Source: Candidatus Thioglobus sp. | Lineage (GTDB): Bacteria > Pseudomonadota > Gammaproteobacteria > PS1 > Pseudothioglobaceae | NCBI GenBank assembly: GCA_028352435.1 | Contig: JAOMMB010000003.1 | Location: 1-64,000 of the forward strand | Direction: 5' to 3' | Length of the DNA stretch: 64,000 bases | Part shown: one piece after another, positions 29,078 to 38,169 of the stretch | How positions within the stretch are numbered: the first letter of the stretch is position 1 | How the letters are laid out: every line of letters begins with the position of its first letter | Made by a program: the position numbers and the translations under genes | The notes under the pieces: generated by a model | Seen by the model: only the letters and a program-made list of their open reading frames with translations | What the model was told of the DNA's origin: nothing | Databases searched by the model: none

Positions 29078-31384
29078 TTAGAAAGAGTACTTAACCCCTA
29101 CTTGGATATTAGATGACTTATCTAATTGACCAAATTGCGAGTTTGCATCGCCCCAATATTTATTCCACTCTACTGTTGCTTGAGTATCATCATCAATTGA
29201 GAATTCAGCATCTAAGCGATTCCACTTACCATCGCCATTAGCACTTTCTTCAAGCATAACGATATTATTCCATCTATGTTCGCCTGATGCGCCAAACGGC
29301 TTAGACAAGAACAATGAATAGAAGTTTTTAGCTTCAATCGCTTTATTAAAGCCATTAGCCATTGACATCGTAGCATAATCAGCTGTGTAACGATTAGCGC
29401 CATCTATAAAGTCAAGATTTCTGTCTTCAATATACTGAACTGATACCATCATATTGGTGAGTGCAGTAATATCAACACCTAGCACATATTTAAGACGGTC
29501 ACCTTTAACCATCTCTAGAGCGCCAACTAAATCACCATAAGATAATTTCGTCTTATCAATAACTGGAGAGTAAGTATCTTGAGTATACAAAGCTTCACCA
29601 CGAATTACCACTGGGCCTAAGCTTTCAGTTTCTACCGCCATATCAAATGATCCACCAAGATTTTTAACTCTCTTAACTTCTTGGGTAAATCTTAATGTCG
29701 CACCATCATTCCCACTTTGGCTTGTCGCATAACCACCATAATCACCACTAGTTACTGTTACACCATCCGTTAACAAGTTGTCAGAAAGTATCAACGAGTA
29801 ACTTGCAGTGGATGCGTTAGCCACCGTTAATGCACCGGACTGGTTTATTACTTTGTTTACAAATAACTTGCTACCTGCAGTATTTCTCCATGACAAATCA
29901 ATAATAGGATTTTTATCATAATTATATGAAGCGTTTAATGTATAGTTCACACCGCCTTTAGTAGTATTTTTAAATCTAGCAGCTAAATCCACATCACCAT
30001 CAGTTGGCATATTGTAAACATATTGAGAGCCTGCATTTACAAACGCATCAAAGGTAAGAAAGCTTGTATTCTGCATATAATCAAACGCAGTGTCCATAAC
30101 CTCTGTAGCACTTTCAGCGTCAGCCAAATTAGTATCGAATTGACTTGCAAAACCGTGCTGTAGCATCTGCGCACCTGTTATAGCGTTAGCATTATCTATC
30201 ATGGTCTGACTTGCTGCGACTGCTGACAGGGTAGTTGTAGTGTTTAACCCTAAAGCGTAAGCTGTATTAGCAATACTTTGCTGGAAGTTGTCGGGAAGCA
30301 TTCTAAAGTCAGTAGCTGAAGCAAGGCCAGCAGCGTAGTCTGAGTTAGTAACCTGGCCACTAACTGAACAAGCCTCATCACTGGCACATAACAAACCAGA
30401 CCCATACATTGCTTGAGTCATAATAAAGTTGCCATTAGTATATGTAGCGTTAGAAACACCACCCATCTTCATGTTTTCAAAAGCATTTACCGTGAAGTTA
30501 GTCATTGAGCTAGCAGATAACTCATTTATATAACCAAATCCGCCGGCAAACATTGTCGCAACAGCGCCTAAGTCAGGCACAATATTTAAGAAACCATTTT
30601 TAACACCGGTAATCGTATCCGGACCCTGCATCATAAATGCATGACCAGTATCGGTACCATCATTAAGTGTAACCTCTGTACCTAAATTTGGTGTATTCCT
30701 TCTAACTTTAGTATCAACATTCCTATTTAAACCTGCAAATACATTTTCTTTTGGCTGTGAAACAATCACTTGATACTCTGAACCGTCAGCATTTGTCGTT
30801 TCAGCATTTACCATCCAAACTGGAATGCGTGAATCTTCCATTTGATTTTGAGCCATCTCGCCATAATCAGTTGGGTTAATCATATCTAACAGCTTCATAC
30901 CATCAGCTGTACCCCAAACCACTTGTTGCTTACCAGTACGCAATGCCCAGTCACCAACTTGAGAGTCAACATAAGCTTCTCTAAGAGGATCACGTTGTGT
31001 ATAGGCTTCGTTAGAGTCATAGTTTGAAGTGCCCTTACCATCTGTCATTAAATTAAGTTCGACATGGTAAGTAGCTCCATCGGCTAATTTATCGATTTCA
31101 CCATCAACATAAATTCGTGCTGAAGTTTCACGCTTCATCGCGTCATTCTTACCATGTGTATTTATACCGCCATCGCTAGCACTAGAACCTGAAAATCCAG
31201 TCACTGCATTAGGAGTACCTGCATTATAAGTTCCGACACCGTAGTCACCAATGTTTGAGCCTGCATTACTATAAAAGCCACTCTCATGGACAATCTTACC
31301 CGTTACCTCAGCTTCGGCAAATGCCGTTGAAGCTGAGAATACCACTGCTAAAGCAGCTGATAATATTAAGTTTTGTTTTTTCAT
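29078..31384 (-). CDS. DUF1302 family outer membrane protein
   Basis: The protein has 768 residues with a Sec signal (first 23 residues ending AFA). The rest is a beta-strand-rich sequence ending in VGVKYSF, a typical outer-membrane barrel end with terminal Phe. It shows the DUF1302 type (RTGKQQVVWGTADGMKLLDM, near residue 145). DUF1302 proteins are usually encoded beside DUF1329 and RND/MMPL genes and are thought to act in the same envelope process. Function is unproven. Central residues 290-450 are Ala/Asn/Thr rich and look like an insertion with loops. Confidence 0.85.
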   Translation of the reverse strand: MKKQNLILSAALAVVFSASTAFAEAEVTGKIVHESGFYSNAGSNIGDYGVGTYNAGTPNAVTGFSGSSASDGGINTHGKNDAMKRETSARIYVDGEIDKLADGATYHVELNLMTDGKGTSNYDSNEAYTQRDPLREAYVDSQVGDWALRTGKQQVVWGTADGMKLLDMINPTDYGEMAQNQMEDSRIPVWMVNAETTNADGSEYQVIVSQPKENVFAGLNRNVDTKVRRNTPNLGTEVTLNDGTDTGHAFMMQGPDTITGVKNGFLNIVPDLGAVATMFAGGFGYINELSASSMTNFTVNAFENMKMGGVSNATYTNGNFIMTQAMYGSGLLCASDEACSVSGQVTNSDYAAGLASATDFRMLPDNFQQSIANTAYALGLNTTTTLSAVAASQTMIDNANAITGAQMLQHGFASQFDTNLADAESATEVMDTAFDYMQNTSFLTFDAFVNAGSQYVYNMPTDGDVDLAARFKNTTKGGVNYTLNASYNYDKNPIIDLSWRNTAGSKLFVNKVINQSGALTVANASTASYSLILSDNLLTDGVTVTSGDYGGYATSQSGNDGATLRFTQEVKRVKNLGGSFDMAVETESLGPVVIRGEALYTQDTYSPVIDKTKLSYGDLVGALEMVKGDRLKYVLGVDITALTNMMVSVQYIEDRNLDFIDGANRYTADYATMSMANGFNKAIEAKNFYSLFLSKPFGASGEHRWNNIVMLEESANGDGKWNRLDAEFSIDDDTQATVEWNKYWGDANSQFGQLDKSSNIQVGVKYSF

Positions 31385-31424
31385 TTTTTTCCTCTTATTT
31401 TTAAAAAGTTACTTACTGTATTAC

Positions 31425-31462
31425 AAAAAAAACGTCATAAGCAAAGCCTATGACGTTTTTTA
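31425..31462 (-). terminator. Intrinsic terminator after DUF1329 gene
   Basis: AACGTCATA and TATGACGTT form a nine-pair stem followed on the minus strand by eight T. It lies between the DUF1329 gene and the downstream DUF1302 gene. Confidence 0.85.
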
Positions 31463-31465
31463 AAT

Positions 31466-32416
31466 TTATTTGATATTTCTAGGCATCTTCTTTAACGTAC
31501 GGGTTGACCATAAATTTTTTGCTTTATATTTATGATTCACCTTAGTCACGCTTCTTGGAATGAATGCCATGGTTTCATGACCCGTTGCTAGTGTTGTACC
31601 GTACCAGTAGCCCCAGTAGCTTGCGCGTGGATCATCTAAGCCTGCAGACACCCAAGATCTATCAATGGTTTTAACTTGCTTGCCACCTTTGAAGTATTCA
31701 GTGCGGTAGTCAGCAAATGTTTTGGTGTCGATGTAGCTTACGCGGTTGTCGTACCACCAGTTTTCATTATTAGCGGTTGATTTAAGTTTGTAAACCTCTT
31801 TACCGTCAGTAGAGCAATCTGCTTCAATCTTAGCGTTTTGTGTGTATTTATTACGCTTAACATCTTTCATAATGCCTAAACAGCCAGAAAATGTTGCTTT
31901 GCCTAATAGCTCGTGAGATTCATGCTTTGGTTTACGTAGTGTTACATCGCCAAAGGTAAAGTCTGAACCACCCCAAGCATCATCACGCGCAGGCTCGGCG
32001 AAACGACGAACTTTGCGAATTGATGGAATGAAGATTTCATATGATTGTGATTTTGCTTGATCAGAAAAATCCGTAATTAACATTCCTGTGCCTTTTAGCT
32101 TACCTGAACGGAAAATTGCTAGATCTTGTGCATTAACTCCGTCGGCCGTCGGGCTGTTGTTGAGCATACGCTCTAGTGTTAATGTTAGAGGGTTTGAGTC
32201 TTTAGCTCGAAGAATAAGTGCAGTGATCTCTTCACCTTTTTTGCCAATACCGTAATTGTCAAATGAATAAAAATGATTAACAAAGTAGTTTTGCTCAGCA
32301 ACATCGTTAGCAGACAAGCTGCCTGATGGATAAGCTAGATCTTTAGATACTACGGCTGATGCAACACCTGTTGCAAGACTGGCTGCAACTGCAACCGATA
32401 AAGCGATTCGCTTCAT
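31466..32416 (-). CDS. DUF1329-like outer membrane lipoprotein-sorting protein
   Basis: The 316-residue exported protein starts with a Sec signal (cut near ASAVVSK, around residue 20). Its body is typical of LolA/LolB-like lipid-binding DUF1329/COG2834 proteins: RKVRRFAEPARDDAWGGSDFTF and KLKSTANNENWWYD. Members are encoded with DUF1302 barrels and RND exporters, as here. It could shuttle a hydrophobic molecule through the periplasm. A GGGGGAA ribosome site precedes the ATG, and a candidate promoter sits upstream. Confidence 0.82.
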   Translation of the reverse strand: MKRIALSVAVAASLATGVASAVVSKDLAYPSGSLSANDVAEQNYFVNHFYSFDNYGIGKKGEEITALILRAKDSNPLTLTLERMLNNSPTADGVNAQDLAIFRSGKLKGTGMLITDFSDQAKSQSYEIFIPSIRKVRRFAEPARDDAWGGSDFTFGDVTLRKPKHESHELLGKATFSGCLGIMKDVKRNKYTQNAKIEADCSTDGKEVYKLKSTANNENWWYDNRVSYIDTKTFADYRTEYFKGGKQVKTIDRSWVSAGLDDPRASYWGYWYGTTLATGHETMAFIPRSVTKVNHKYKAKNLWSTRTLKKMPRNIK

Positions 32417-32436
32417 ATTTATTCCCCCAAGAAATT

Positions 32437-32465
32437 TATATTAACTGCACAATATACAGTACAAA
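32437..32465 (-). promoter_or_regulatory. Candidate promoter of the DUF1329 gene
   Basis: On the minus strand, TTGTAC and ATATAA are separated by 17 bases, just upstream of the GGGGGAA ribosome site. The rest of the divergent region to 32623 is AT-rich, with a TATAAT at 32579 on the other strand and a TAATGC/GCATTA palindrome beside it. Confidence 0.4.
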
Positions 32466-32623
32466 TTAAACCGTGGCAATACTAGGTTAATAGCATTGGT
32501 ATTTTCCTTATAAATATAGTGCATTTAGATCAGATGCTTACTCTTATACTAAATATCTAATCACTGTAAAATAATAAATATAATGCTTAGCATTAATCTC
32601 TTTTATCATTAATCATTCTAATT

Positions 32624-33874
32624 ATGGCATTTAACCTCTTTACTCTAATCTTTCTGATCGCTACACTTAGTTATGTAGTTACTCTGTTATGGCTTAATCT
32701 TAGACAAGACAAGGCAGTTTCAAAATCCTTTAACGCTGTGCCAGCTGAGTTTAGCGAAAAAATTACTTTGGAGCAACATCAAAAAGCAGCACAATACACA
32801 CAAGCCAAACTGCTGGTTAATCACTTTGAAATTATTTTTTCAACCCTAGTGTTACTTATATGGACATTAGGTGGCGGACTTAATTGGTTGGATACTATTT
32901 GGCAAACACAAGGCTTTGATACGATTAACACTGGCGTGTTGTTTATTATTAGCTTAATGGTAATTGGAAGTGTCATTGATTTACCCTTTAGCGTTTATCG
33001 CACCTTTGTGCTTGAGCAAAAATTTGGCTTTAATAAAATGACGATGGGTACTTTTATTGGCGACCTGTTTAAAGGATTGCTACTAATGCTCATTATCGGC
33101 TTGCCTTTAATTTACGCTATTTTGTGGCTTATGAACGAGATGGGCGGGCTTTGGTGGGCTTATGTTTGGTTGGTATTAACGGGTTTTTCGCTGTTGATGT
33201 TTTGGCTTTACCCAAGCTATATCGCGCCAATTTTTAACAAATTTAAGCCGCTGGATAATCTTGAGCTAAAAGTCAAGATTGACAGTTTACTTATTCGCAC
33301 TGGTTTTAAGAGTGATGGTGTTTTTGTAATGGACGGCTCTAAGCGCTCGGCTCATGGTAATGCGTACTTTACTGGTATTGGCAAAAACAAGCGCATTGTG
33401 TTTTTTGACACGCTACTTGAAGGCATGGAAGATAAGGAAGTCGAGGCGATTTTGGCACATGAGCTTGGGCATTTTCACCATAAGCATATTCGTAAGCACA
33501 TGATTTCTTCTTTTACTATTTCACTTTTAGGCTTAGCGCTGCTTGGCTACTTGATTAATCAGCCTTGGTTTTTTAACGGCCTTGGGGTGCAAACTATGAG
33601 TAATCATACCGCGCTGATTTTGTTCACTTTAACCTTACCAGTCTTTAGCTTTTTTATTGCACCTATTAGCAATGCCTTATCTCGCAAGCACGAGTTTGAA
33701 GCGGATAGTTTTGCCGCTAAACATACCAATGCGGATGATTTAATTTCTAGTTTGGTGAAGCTTTATCGTGACAATGCATCGACTTTAACGCCAGATAGGC
33801 TGTATTCTGCTTTTCATGATTCGCATCCAAGTGCTACTATTCGTATTAATCACTTAAAAGCGAGTGAAAACTAG
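32624..33874 (+). CDS. M48 family (Ste24-type) membrane metallopeptidase
   Basis: The 416-residue integral membrane protein has six or seven hydrophobic segments. The zinc motif HELGHFHHKH is at residues 279-288, and a downstream KHEFEADSFAA supplies the third ligand. This is the Ste24/CAAX-prenyl-protease-like form, larger than HtpX. In bacteria, members probably act in envelope protein quality control. The stop codon overlaps the start of the first cytochrome c gene. Confidence 0.9.
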   Translation: MAFNLFTLIFLIATLSYVVTLLWLNLRQDKAVSKSFNAVPAEFSEKITLEQHQKAAQYTQAKLLVNHFEIIFSTLVLLIWTLGGGLNWLDTIWQTQGFDTINTGVLFIISLMVIGSVIDLPFSVYRTFVLEQKFGFNKMTMGTFIGDLFKGLLLMLIIGLPLIYAILWLMNEMGGLWWAYVWLVLTGFSLLMFWLYPSYIAPIFNKFKPLDNLELKVKIDSLLIRTGFKSDGVFVMDGSKRSAHGNAYFTGIGKNKRIVFFDTLLEGMEDKEVEAILAHELGHFHHKHIRKHMISSFTISLLGLALLGYLINQPWFFNGLGVQTMSNHTALILFTLTLPVFSFFIAPISNALSRKHEFEADSFAAKHTNADDLISSLVKLYRDNASTLTPDRLYSAFHDSHPSATIRINHLKASEN

Positions 33875-34136
33875 CCTTTTAAGTTTATGTTTGTTGCCTA
33901 GTCTTAGCTGGGCAGTATCCAATATTGCTGATGGCAAACTTTTGTATGATGAGAGCTGTGCCAAATGCCACCACACACCATATCAATCACTAGGTTGGAA
34001 CGAGATGACTAGTAAAGCAGAACTCGGCTATATGATCGAATCTTGTAGTGATTATTTTCAACTGGATTGGAATGTGCAAGATATCGAAGATACAAGTGAG
34101 TATTTAAACGCTGAGTTTTTCTTTTTAGAAAAATAA
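33864..34136 (+). CDS. Small c-type cytochrome, first of a tandem pair
   Basis: The 90-residue exported protein starts with a GTG codon and has a short Sec signal (cleaved near SWA/VS). It carries one heme site, CAKCH. A third cysteine (ESCSDYFQLDW) and the C-terminal DxxxYLNxxFF pattern match the paralog at 34174. This belongs to a family of small monoheme cytochromes with a YLN motif common in gammaproteobacteria. It overlaps the M48 peptidase stop by 11 bases. It likely carries electrons in the periplasm; its partners are unknown. Confidence 0.87.
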   Translation: MKTSLLSLCLLPSLSWAVSNIADGKLLYDESCAKCHHTPYQSLGWNEMTSKAELGYMIESCSDYFQLDWNVQDIEDTSEYLNAEFFFLEK

Positions 34137-34173
34137 GCGGTATACTTAACTGCAAAGATTAACGGAGAATATA

Positions 34174-34449
34174 ATGAAAATACCTTTACTAGCTGTGACA
34201 TTACTTGTTAGCAACTTTGCAATTGCCAATGAAGAAGGCCAGGAATTGCACGAAGAATCTTGTGTTGCTTGCCATATGGTAACCCATGATGATGCCTTCT
34301 ACACACGTGATAGCTCCAAGATGGCTACATTGTCTGATTTAAGTCGCCAAGTAAGTATGTGTACTTCAAACTTTAATCTTGGCTGGTTCCCGGATGAGGA
34401 AAAAGCAGTATTAGATTACTTAAATACTAAGTATTATAAATTCAAATAA
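34174..34449 (+). CDS. Small c-type cytochrome, second of a tandem pair
   Basis: The 91-residue exported protein has a signal ending near AIA/NEE and one heme site, CVACH. It shares a YTRDSSKM segment, a lone downstream Cys (VSMCTSNFNLGW) and LDYLNTKYYKF with a well-known monoheme cytochrome family, and it aligns end to end with the preceding gene. An ACGGAGAA ribosome site precedes the ATG. The pair likely arose by tandem duplication and then diverged. Confidence 0.9.
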   Translation: MKIPLLAVTLLVSNFAIANEEGQELHEESCVACHMVTHDDAFYTRDSSKMATLSDLSRQVSMCTSNFNLGWFPDEEKAVLDYLNTKYYKFK

Positions 34450-34452
34450 TAA

Positions 34453-35415
34453 TTGGACTTAACACGGCGTCAAAAATGGCGCATTGAAAAAATCCAAGCT
34501 GAGCGCATTGCTCGAGCTAATCGAGTTGCTGATGATAATGAGCTAACGCTAGAATCTGACAACGCACAAACTGGATTGGTCATTACCCGCTATGGTCAGC
34601 GCCTACTGGTTGAAGCGCAATCGGGCGAGCTTTATCAATGTACTGGCAGGCGCAATATTGAGCTGTCTGTTGCTGGCGATCAGGTGATTTTTCAAACCAC
34701 TGATAATAACGAAGGCGTGGTGACAGCGCTATTGCCACGAGATAATTTCCTCACGCGTTCTCAAAAACTTATCGCCGCTAATATTGATGAGCTGTGGTTG
34801 GTAGTGGCAATTGAGCCACATTACCAATTTGAGCTAATTGATCGGTATTTGGTGGTGGCTGAAAATGCTGGATTGCCAATTAATATCGTGGTCAATAAAA
34901 TTGAATTGAGTGATGATTTTGATCAAGTTAAGCACGATTTTTCACTGTACGAATCTGCAGGATATTCGGTGCACTATTTGAGTGTTAAAGCCCAAACTAA
35001 TGTGGCCGAATTTAAGGCGCAACTTAATCATAAAGCACATATCTTTTTAGGACAATCTGGTGTTGGTAAATCTTCATTGATTAATGAGCTAATCCCAGAT
35101 CTAAACTTGCGAGTTAACGAGATATCCACCAAGAGCAAACTTGGCAAGCACACCACCACAAACACCACGCTTTATCACATTCCTTCAGGCGGTGATTTGA
35201 TTGACTCACCAGGTATTCGTGAGTTTCAATTAGACGATTTAACGGATAAAGAAATTTTAAGTGGTTTTAAAGAATTTAAGCCGTTTATTGGTGAGTGCAA
35301 ATTTAGAAATTGTGCACATATCAATGAGCCAAAATGTGCGATTAAAACTGCAGTAGAAGATGGCGCGATTAATCCCAAGCGCTACCACAGCTATTTGCAA
35401 CTGATTGGCGCTTAA
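34453..35415 (+). CDS. rsgA: Ribosome small-subunit biogenesis GTPase RsgA
   Basis: RsgA is the circularly permuted GTPase that releases RbfA late in 30S maturation. An OB domain comes first, then the permuted G domain with the G4-like NKIE, the P loop GQSGVGKSS and the DSPG G3 motif. The C-terminal zinc site is CKFRNCAHINEPKC. The start is TTG at 34453: a stop codon lies directly upstream in frame and no ATG occurs near the N terminus. The length is 320 residues. The next gene begins at the base after its stop codon. Confidence 0.94.
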   Translation: MDLTRRQKWRIEKIQAERIARANRVADDNELTLESDNAQTGLVITRYGQRLLVEAQSGELYQCTGRRNIELSVAGDQVIFQTTDNNEGVVTALLPRDNFLTRSQKLIAANIDELWLVVAIEPHYQFELIDRYLVVAENAGLPINIVVNKIELSDDFDQVKHDFSLYESAGYSVHYLSVKAQTNVAEFKAQLNHKAHIFLGQSGVGKSSLINELIPDLNLRVNEISTKSKLGKHTTTNTTLYHIPSGGDLIDSPGIREFQLDDLTDKEILSGFKEFKPFIGECKFRNCAHINEPKCAIKTAVEDGAINPKRYHSYLQLIGA

Positions 35416-36543
35416 ATGAACATTGAAATTATTGATCAAATTAGTAGTATTGATCGCGCGCAGTGGAACGCGCTCATTACTGATAATAACCCTTTTTGCA
35501 AGCATGAATTTCTAGAAGCACTAGAGACGCATAATTGCGTTGGTAGCAAATTTGGCTGGATTCCTAGGCATGTGATTATCACTGAGAATAAACAATTAAT
35601 CGGCGCAGCAATTTTGTACGAAAAATACAATAACTATGGCGAGTTTGTGTTTGACCATGTATGGCACAATGCGTATGAAAAATACGGCCTTAATTATTAT
35701 CCAAAGCTTACTTCAGCCATTCCTTATACGCCAGCAAGTGGCGTCAGGTTTTTAGCTAATAAAAGTGACGAAAAGCGTGTTTTTCCATTGCTTTTGGACG
35801 CCATTCTTAAAATTTGCGAAAAAATTAACGCCAGTAGTTTTCACTGTCTTTTTCCTAAAGGTGAGATTGAATTTTTTAAGGAAAAAGAGCTTTTTATCCG
35901 AAATGACTGTCAATTTCATTGGAAAAATGATGATTATGCCAATTTTGATGATTTTTTGGCGAATTTAAAGCCAAAAAAGCGCAAAAACATACGCCAAGAG
36001 CGCTCCAAGGTGCAAAATCAAGGTGTTGTTATTCGCAAGCTTGATGGAAATAGCGCTTCAGAAGCTGATTGGCAAAATTTCGCAAATTTTTATAATCAAA
36101 CTTTCTTAGAAAAAAGCGGTACGCCAACACTTAATCTTGGCTTTTTTAAATCTATTGCCAAATCTTTGCCTGAGCAAATATTGTTATTTTTGGCAGATTT
36201 TAAGGGTGAATGTGTTGCTGGATCGTTAATGTTTAAAAGCGATACTCATCTCTATGGTCGCCATTGGGGTTGTTCTGAGCAAGTCGATCACTTGCATTTT
36301 GAGGCGTGTTATTACCAAGGTATTGAATACGCGATTAAACACAAGCTGCAAGTCTTTGAGCCCGGTGCCCAGGGTGAACACAAAGTCGCTCGTGGGTTTT
36401 TGCCCACGCTCACTCAATCAGCGCATTGGATCAAAGATGAGACATTTAAAGAGCCAATTAAACACTTTTGTGCTCAAGAATCTGAGCATGTTGCTCATTA
36501 TATTAAGCAAGTAAATACTCACAATCCTTATAAAAAAGACTAG
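35416..36543 (+). CDS. Predicted N-acyltransferase (COG3146/FemAB-like)
   Basis: The 375-residue soluble protein resembles the COG3146/PF04339 family of GNAT-fold acyltransferases, once called peptidoglycan biosynthesis proteins. A basic KPKKRKNIRQERSK stretch near residue 180 and the C-terminal FEPGAQGEHKVARGFLP signature are typical. The acceptor is unknown. It is sandwiched with rsgA and DUF938 in one plus-strand run. Confidence 0.85.
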   Translation: MNIEIIDQISSIDRAQWNALITDNNPFCKHEFLEALETHNCVGSKFGWIPRHVIITENKQLIGAAILYEKYNNYGEFVFDHVWHNAYEKYGLNYYPKLTSAIPYTPASGVRFLANKSDEKRVFPLLLDAILKICEKINASSFHCLFPKGEIEFFKEKELFIRNDCQFHWKNDDYANFDDFLANLKPKKRKNIRQERSKVQNQGVVIRKLDGNSASEADWQNFANFYNQTFLEKSGTPTLNLGFFKSIAKSLPEQILLFLADFKGECVAGSLMFKSDTHLYGRHWGCSEQVDHLHFEACYYQGIEYAIKHKLQVFEPGAQGEHKVARGFLPTLTQSAHWIKDETFKEPIKHFCAQESEHVAHYIKQVNTHNPYKKD

Positions 36544-36545
36544 CC

Positions 36546-37133
36546 ATGAAACAATATTCAGCTGCGTGTGATCAAAACAAAGACCCTATTTTAAAGGTAA
36601 TCAAGCCTCTGCTATTAAATGCAAAATCGGTACTAGAAGTTGGCAGTGGAACTGGACAGCACTGCGTATATTTTGCCAAAGAATTACCACACCTTACTTG
36701 GCAAGCTAGCGATCAGTCTATGTATCTACCCAGTATTAGCGCCTGGATAGATGATGCAAAACTAGCCAACACACCAAAAGCACTAAAGCTCAACGTAGAT
36801 TTAGATTGGCCAGAAGATAAATATCAGGCTATTTACTCTGCCAATACTGTGCATATCATGAGCTGGGAGATGGTGCTTAATTTTTTCAAAGGTGTTGGAC
36901 AGGCGCTAGATAAAGGCGGCGTGTTTATTCTTTATGGGCCTTTTAACTATCAAGGGCAATACACTTCGCAAAGTAATGCTAATTTTGACTTATTGCTTAA
37001 AGATAACAACCCGCTTAGTGCTATTCGTGATTTTGAAGCGCTTAATCAGCTTGCTCAGAAAGTAGGATTGAGCCTAGTAAATGATTTTGCAATGCCTGCT
37101 AACAATCGCATCCTTTGCTGGGAAAAACAATAA
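36546..37133 (+). CDS. DUF938 SAM-dependent methyltransferase
   Basis: The 195-residue protein matches DUF938 methyltransferases. Motif I is LEVGSGTGQHCVYFA near residue 35, and YSANTVHIMSW and GGVFILYGPFNYQGQYTS follow. The starting MKQYSAACDQNKDPIL with SxAxxxN is characteristic. The substrate is unknown. It starts two bases after the acyltransferase gene and faces the thioredoxin gene convergently. Confidence 0.88.
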   Translation: MKQYSAACDQNKDPILKVIKPLLLNAKSVLEVGSGTGQHCVYFAKELPHLTWQASDQSMYLPSISAWIDDAKLANTPKALKLNVDLDWPEDKYQAIYSANTVHIMSWEMVLNFFKGVGQALDKGGVFILYGPFNYQGQYTSQSNANFDLLLKDNNPLSAIRDFEALNQLAQKVGLSLVNDFAMPANNRILCWEKQ

Positions 37134-37134
37134 G

Positions 37135-38151
37135 TTATTTAGATAAATCGATATCTTGACCTGAATCTAATATTTTTTGTCTATAAACGCGTAGATAGTC
37201 AAAAATACTATCGGGGTATTGTTTATAGTGACGCTCACCAATATAGCGCAAGTGTCCTGCAAAATGGTAACTATAAAGCAGCGCATCAATACGCATTACC
37301 TCAACACCTTGATCAAACATGACAATCCCTGGTCGGTAATTTAAACGTAGTTCTCTGGCGTATGCGCTTGGTGTAGTTTTGTTGCCATTAACATCAATGA
37401 TGGCTTGGTTAGATTCTGCATCGAAGCGCACCACATCAAACAAATCTAATTCTTTTAAAATCTCAGGATTTTTTAAGTGCCCATCGTGTAGTTTATTACA
37501 CAAAACACAGTACTGATCTTCAAACATTACCAATAATGGTTTGTCTCTTTTTATGCTTAAATCTGTGATTTCTTGAAAAGCACTATGATCTTTAAGTTGA
37601 TACTGTTTGATGCGGTTTTGCTGCGAAGTAAACTCGGCCAATGTAGTGTGTTGGTAAGCGCGATTTTTTACAAAATTAAGTATGTTCTTAAAACTCTCAA
37701 CTGAACGATAGCCATTAACTTTATAAACTAACTTATTGTTTTGATCTAAGAAAACAATGGTTGGGGTAAAGTTAACTTTGTAATAGTTTCTAACCTCTTC
37801 CTCGGACATGGTTAGATCTTCATTTAGTATCACTTCTTTATTGCCACGAATGTTAATCGCTACTACATCAAAGTTATCTTTAATGATTTGAGTGTTGGCG
37901 TTATTCTTAAAGCCTTCTTCTACCATTTTGTAACAATACGGGCAACCAGTTAAATGCATGTAAAGCATTAGGTGCTTATTTTTATCTTTCGCCTCTTCTA
38001 CATCTTCAGCGATATCTAAAAAACTATCCTTAAACCACTCAGGTAGCTCAGACACCTTTCCACCTACAATTTTCCCAGGTTCAACTGCATTTACATGAGT
38101 AAACATACCACTTAACATAAAAACAGCCAATATCAGTTTCAAATATTTCAT
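37135..38151 (-). CDS. Exported SoxW-like protein with two thioredoxin folds
   Basis: The 338-residue exported protein has a Sec signal ending near residue 22 (VNA). Two thioredoxin-like domains follow: the first has CPYC at residues 70-73 and a cis-Pro in FTPT, the second CVLC at residues 215-218. SoxW-type periplasmic thioredoxins accompany thiosulfate oxidation genes and keep Sox cysteines reduced. No sox gene lies here, so the partner may be the rhodanese-MBL protein 18 bases upstream on the same strand. Confidence 0.82.
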   Translation of the reverse strand: MKYLKLILAVFMLSGMFTHVNAVEPGKIVGGKVSELPEWFKDSFLDIAEDVEEAKDKNKHLMLYMHLTGCPYCYKMVEEGFKNNANTQIIKDNFDVVAINIRGNKEVILNEDLTMSEEEVRNYYKVNFTPTIVFLDQNNKLVYKVNGYRSVESFKNILNFVKNRAYQHTTLAEFTSQQNRIKQYQLKDHSAFQEITDLSIKRDKPLLVMFEDQYCVLCNKLHDGHLKNPEILKELDLFDVVRFDAESNQAIIDVNGNKTTPSAYARELRLNYRPGIVMFDQGVEVMRIDALLYSYHFAGHLRYIGERHYKQYPDSIFDYLRVYRQKILDSGQDIDLSK

Positions 38152-38169
38152 ATATTCTCCTTACAAAGT

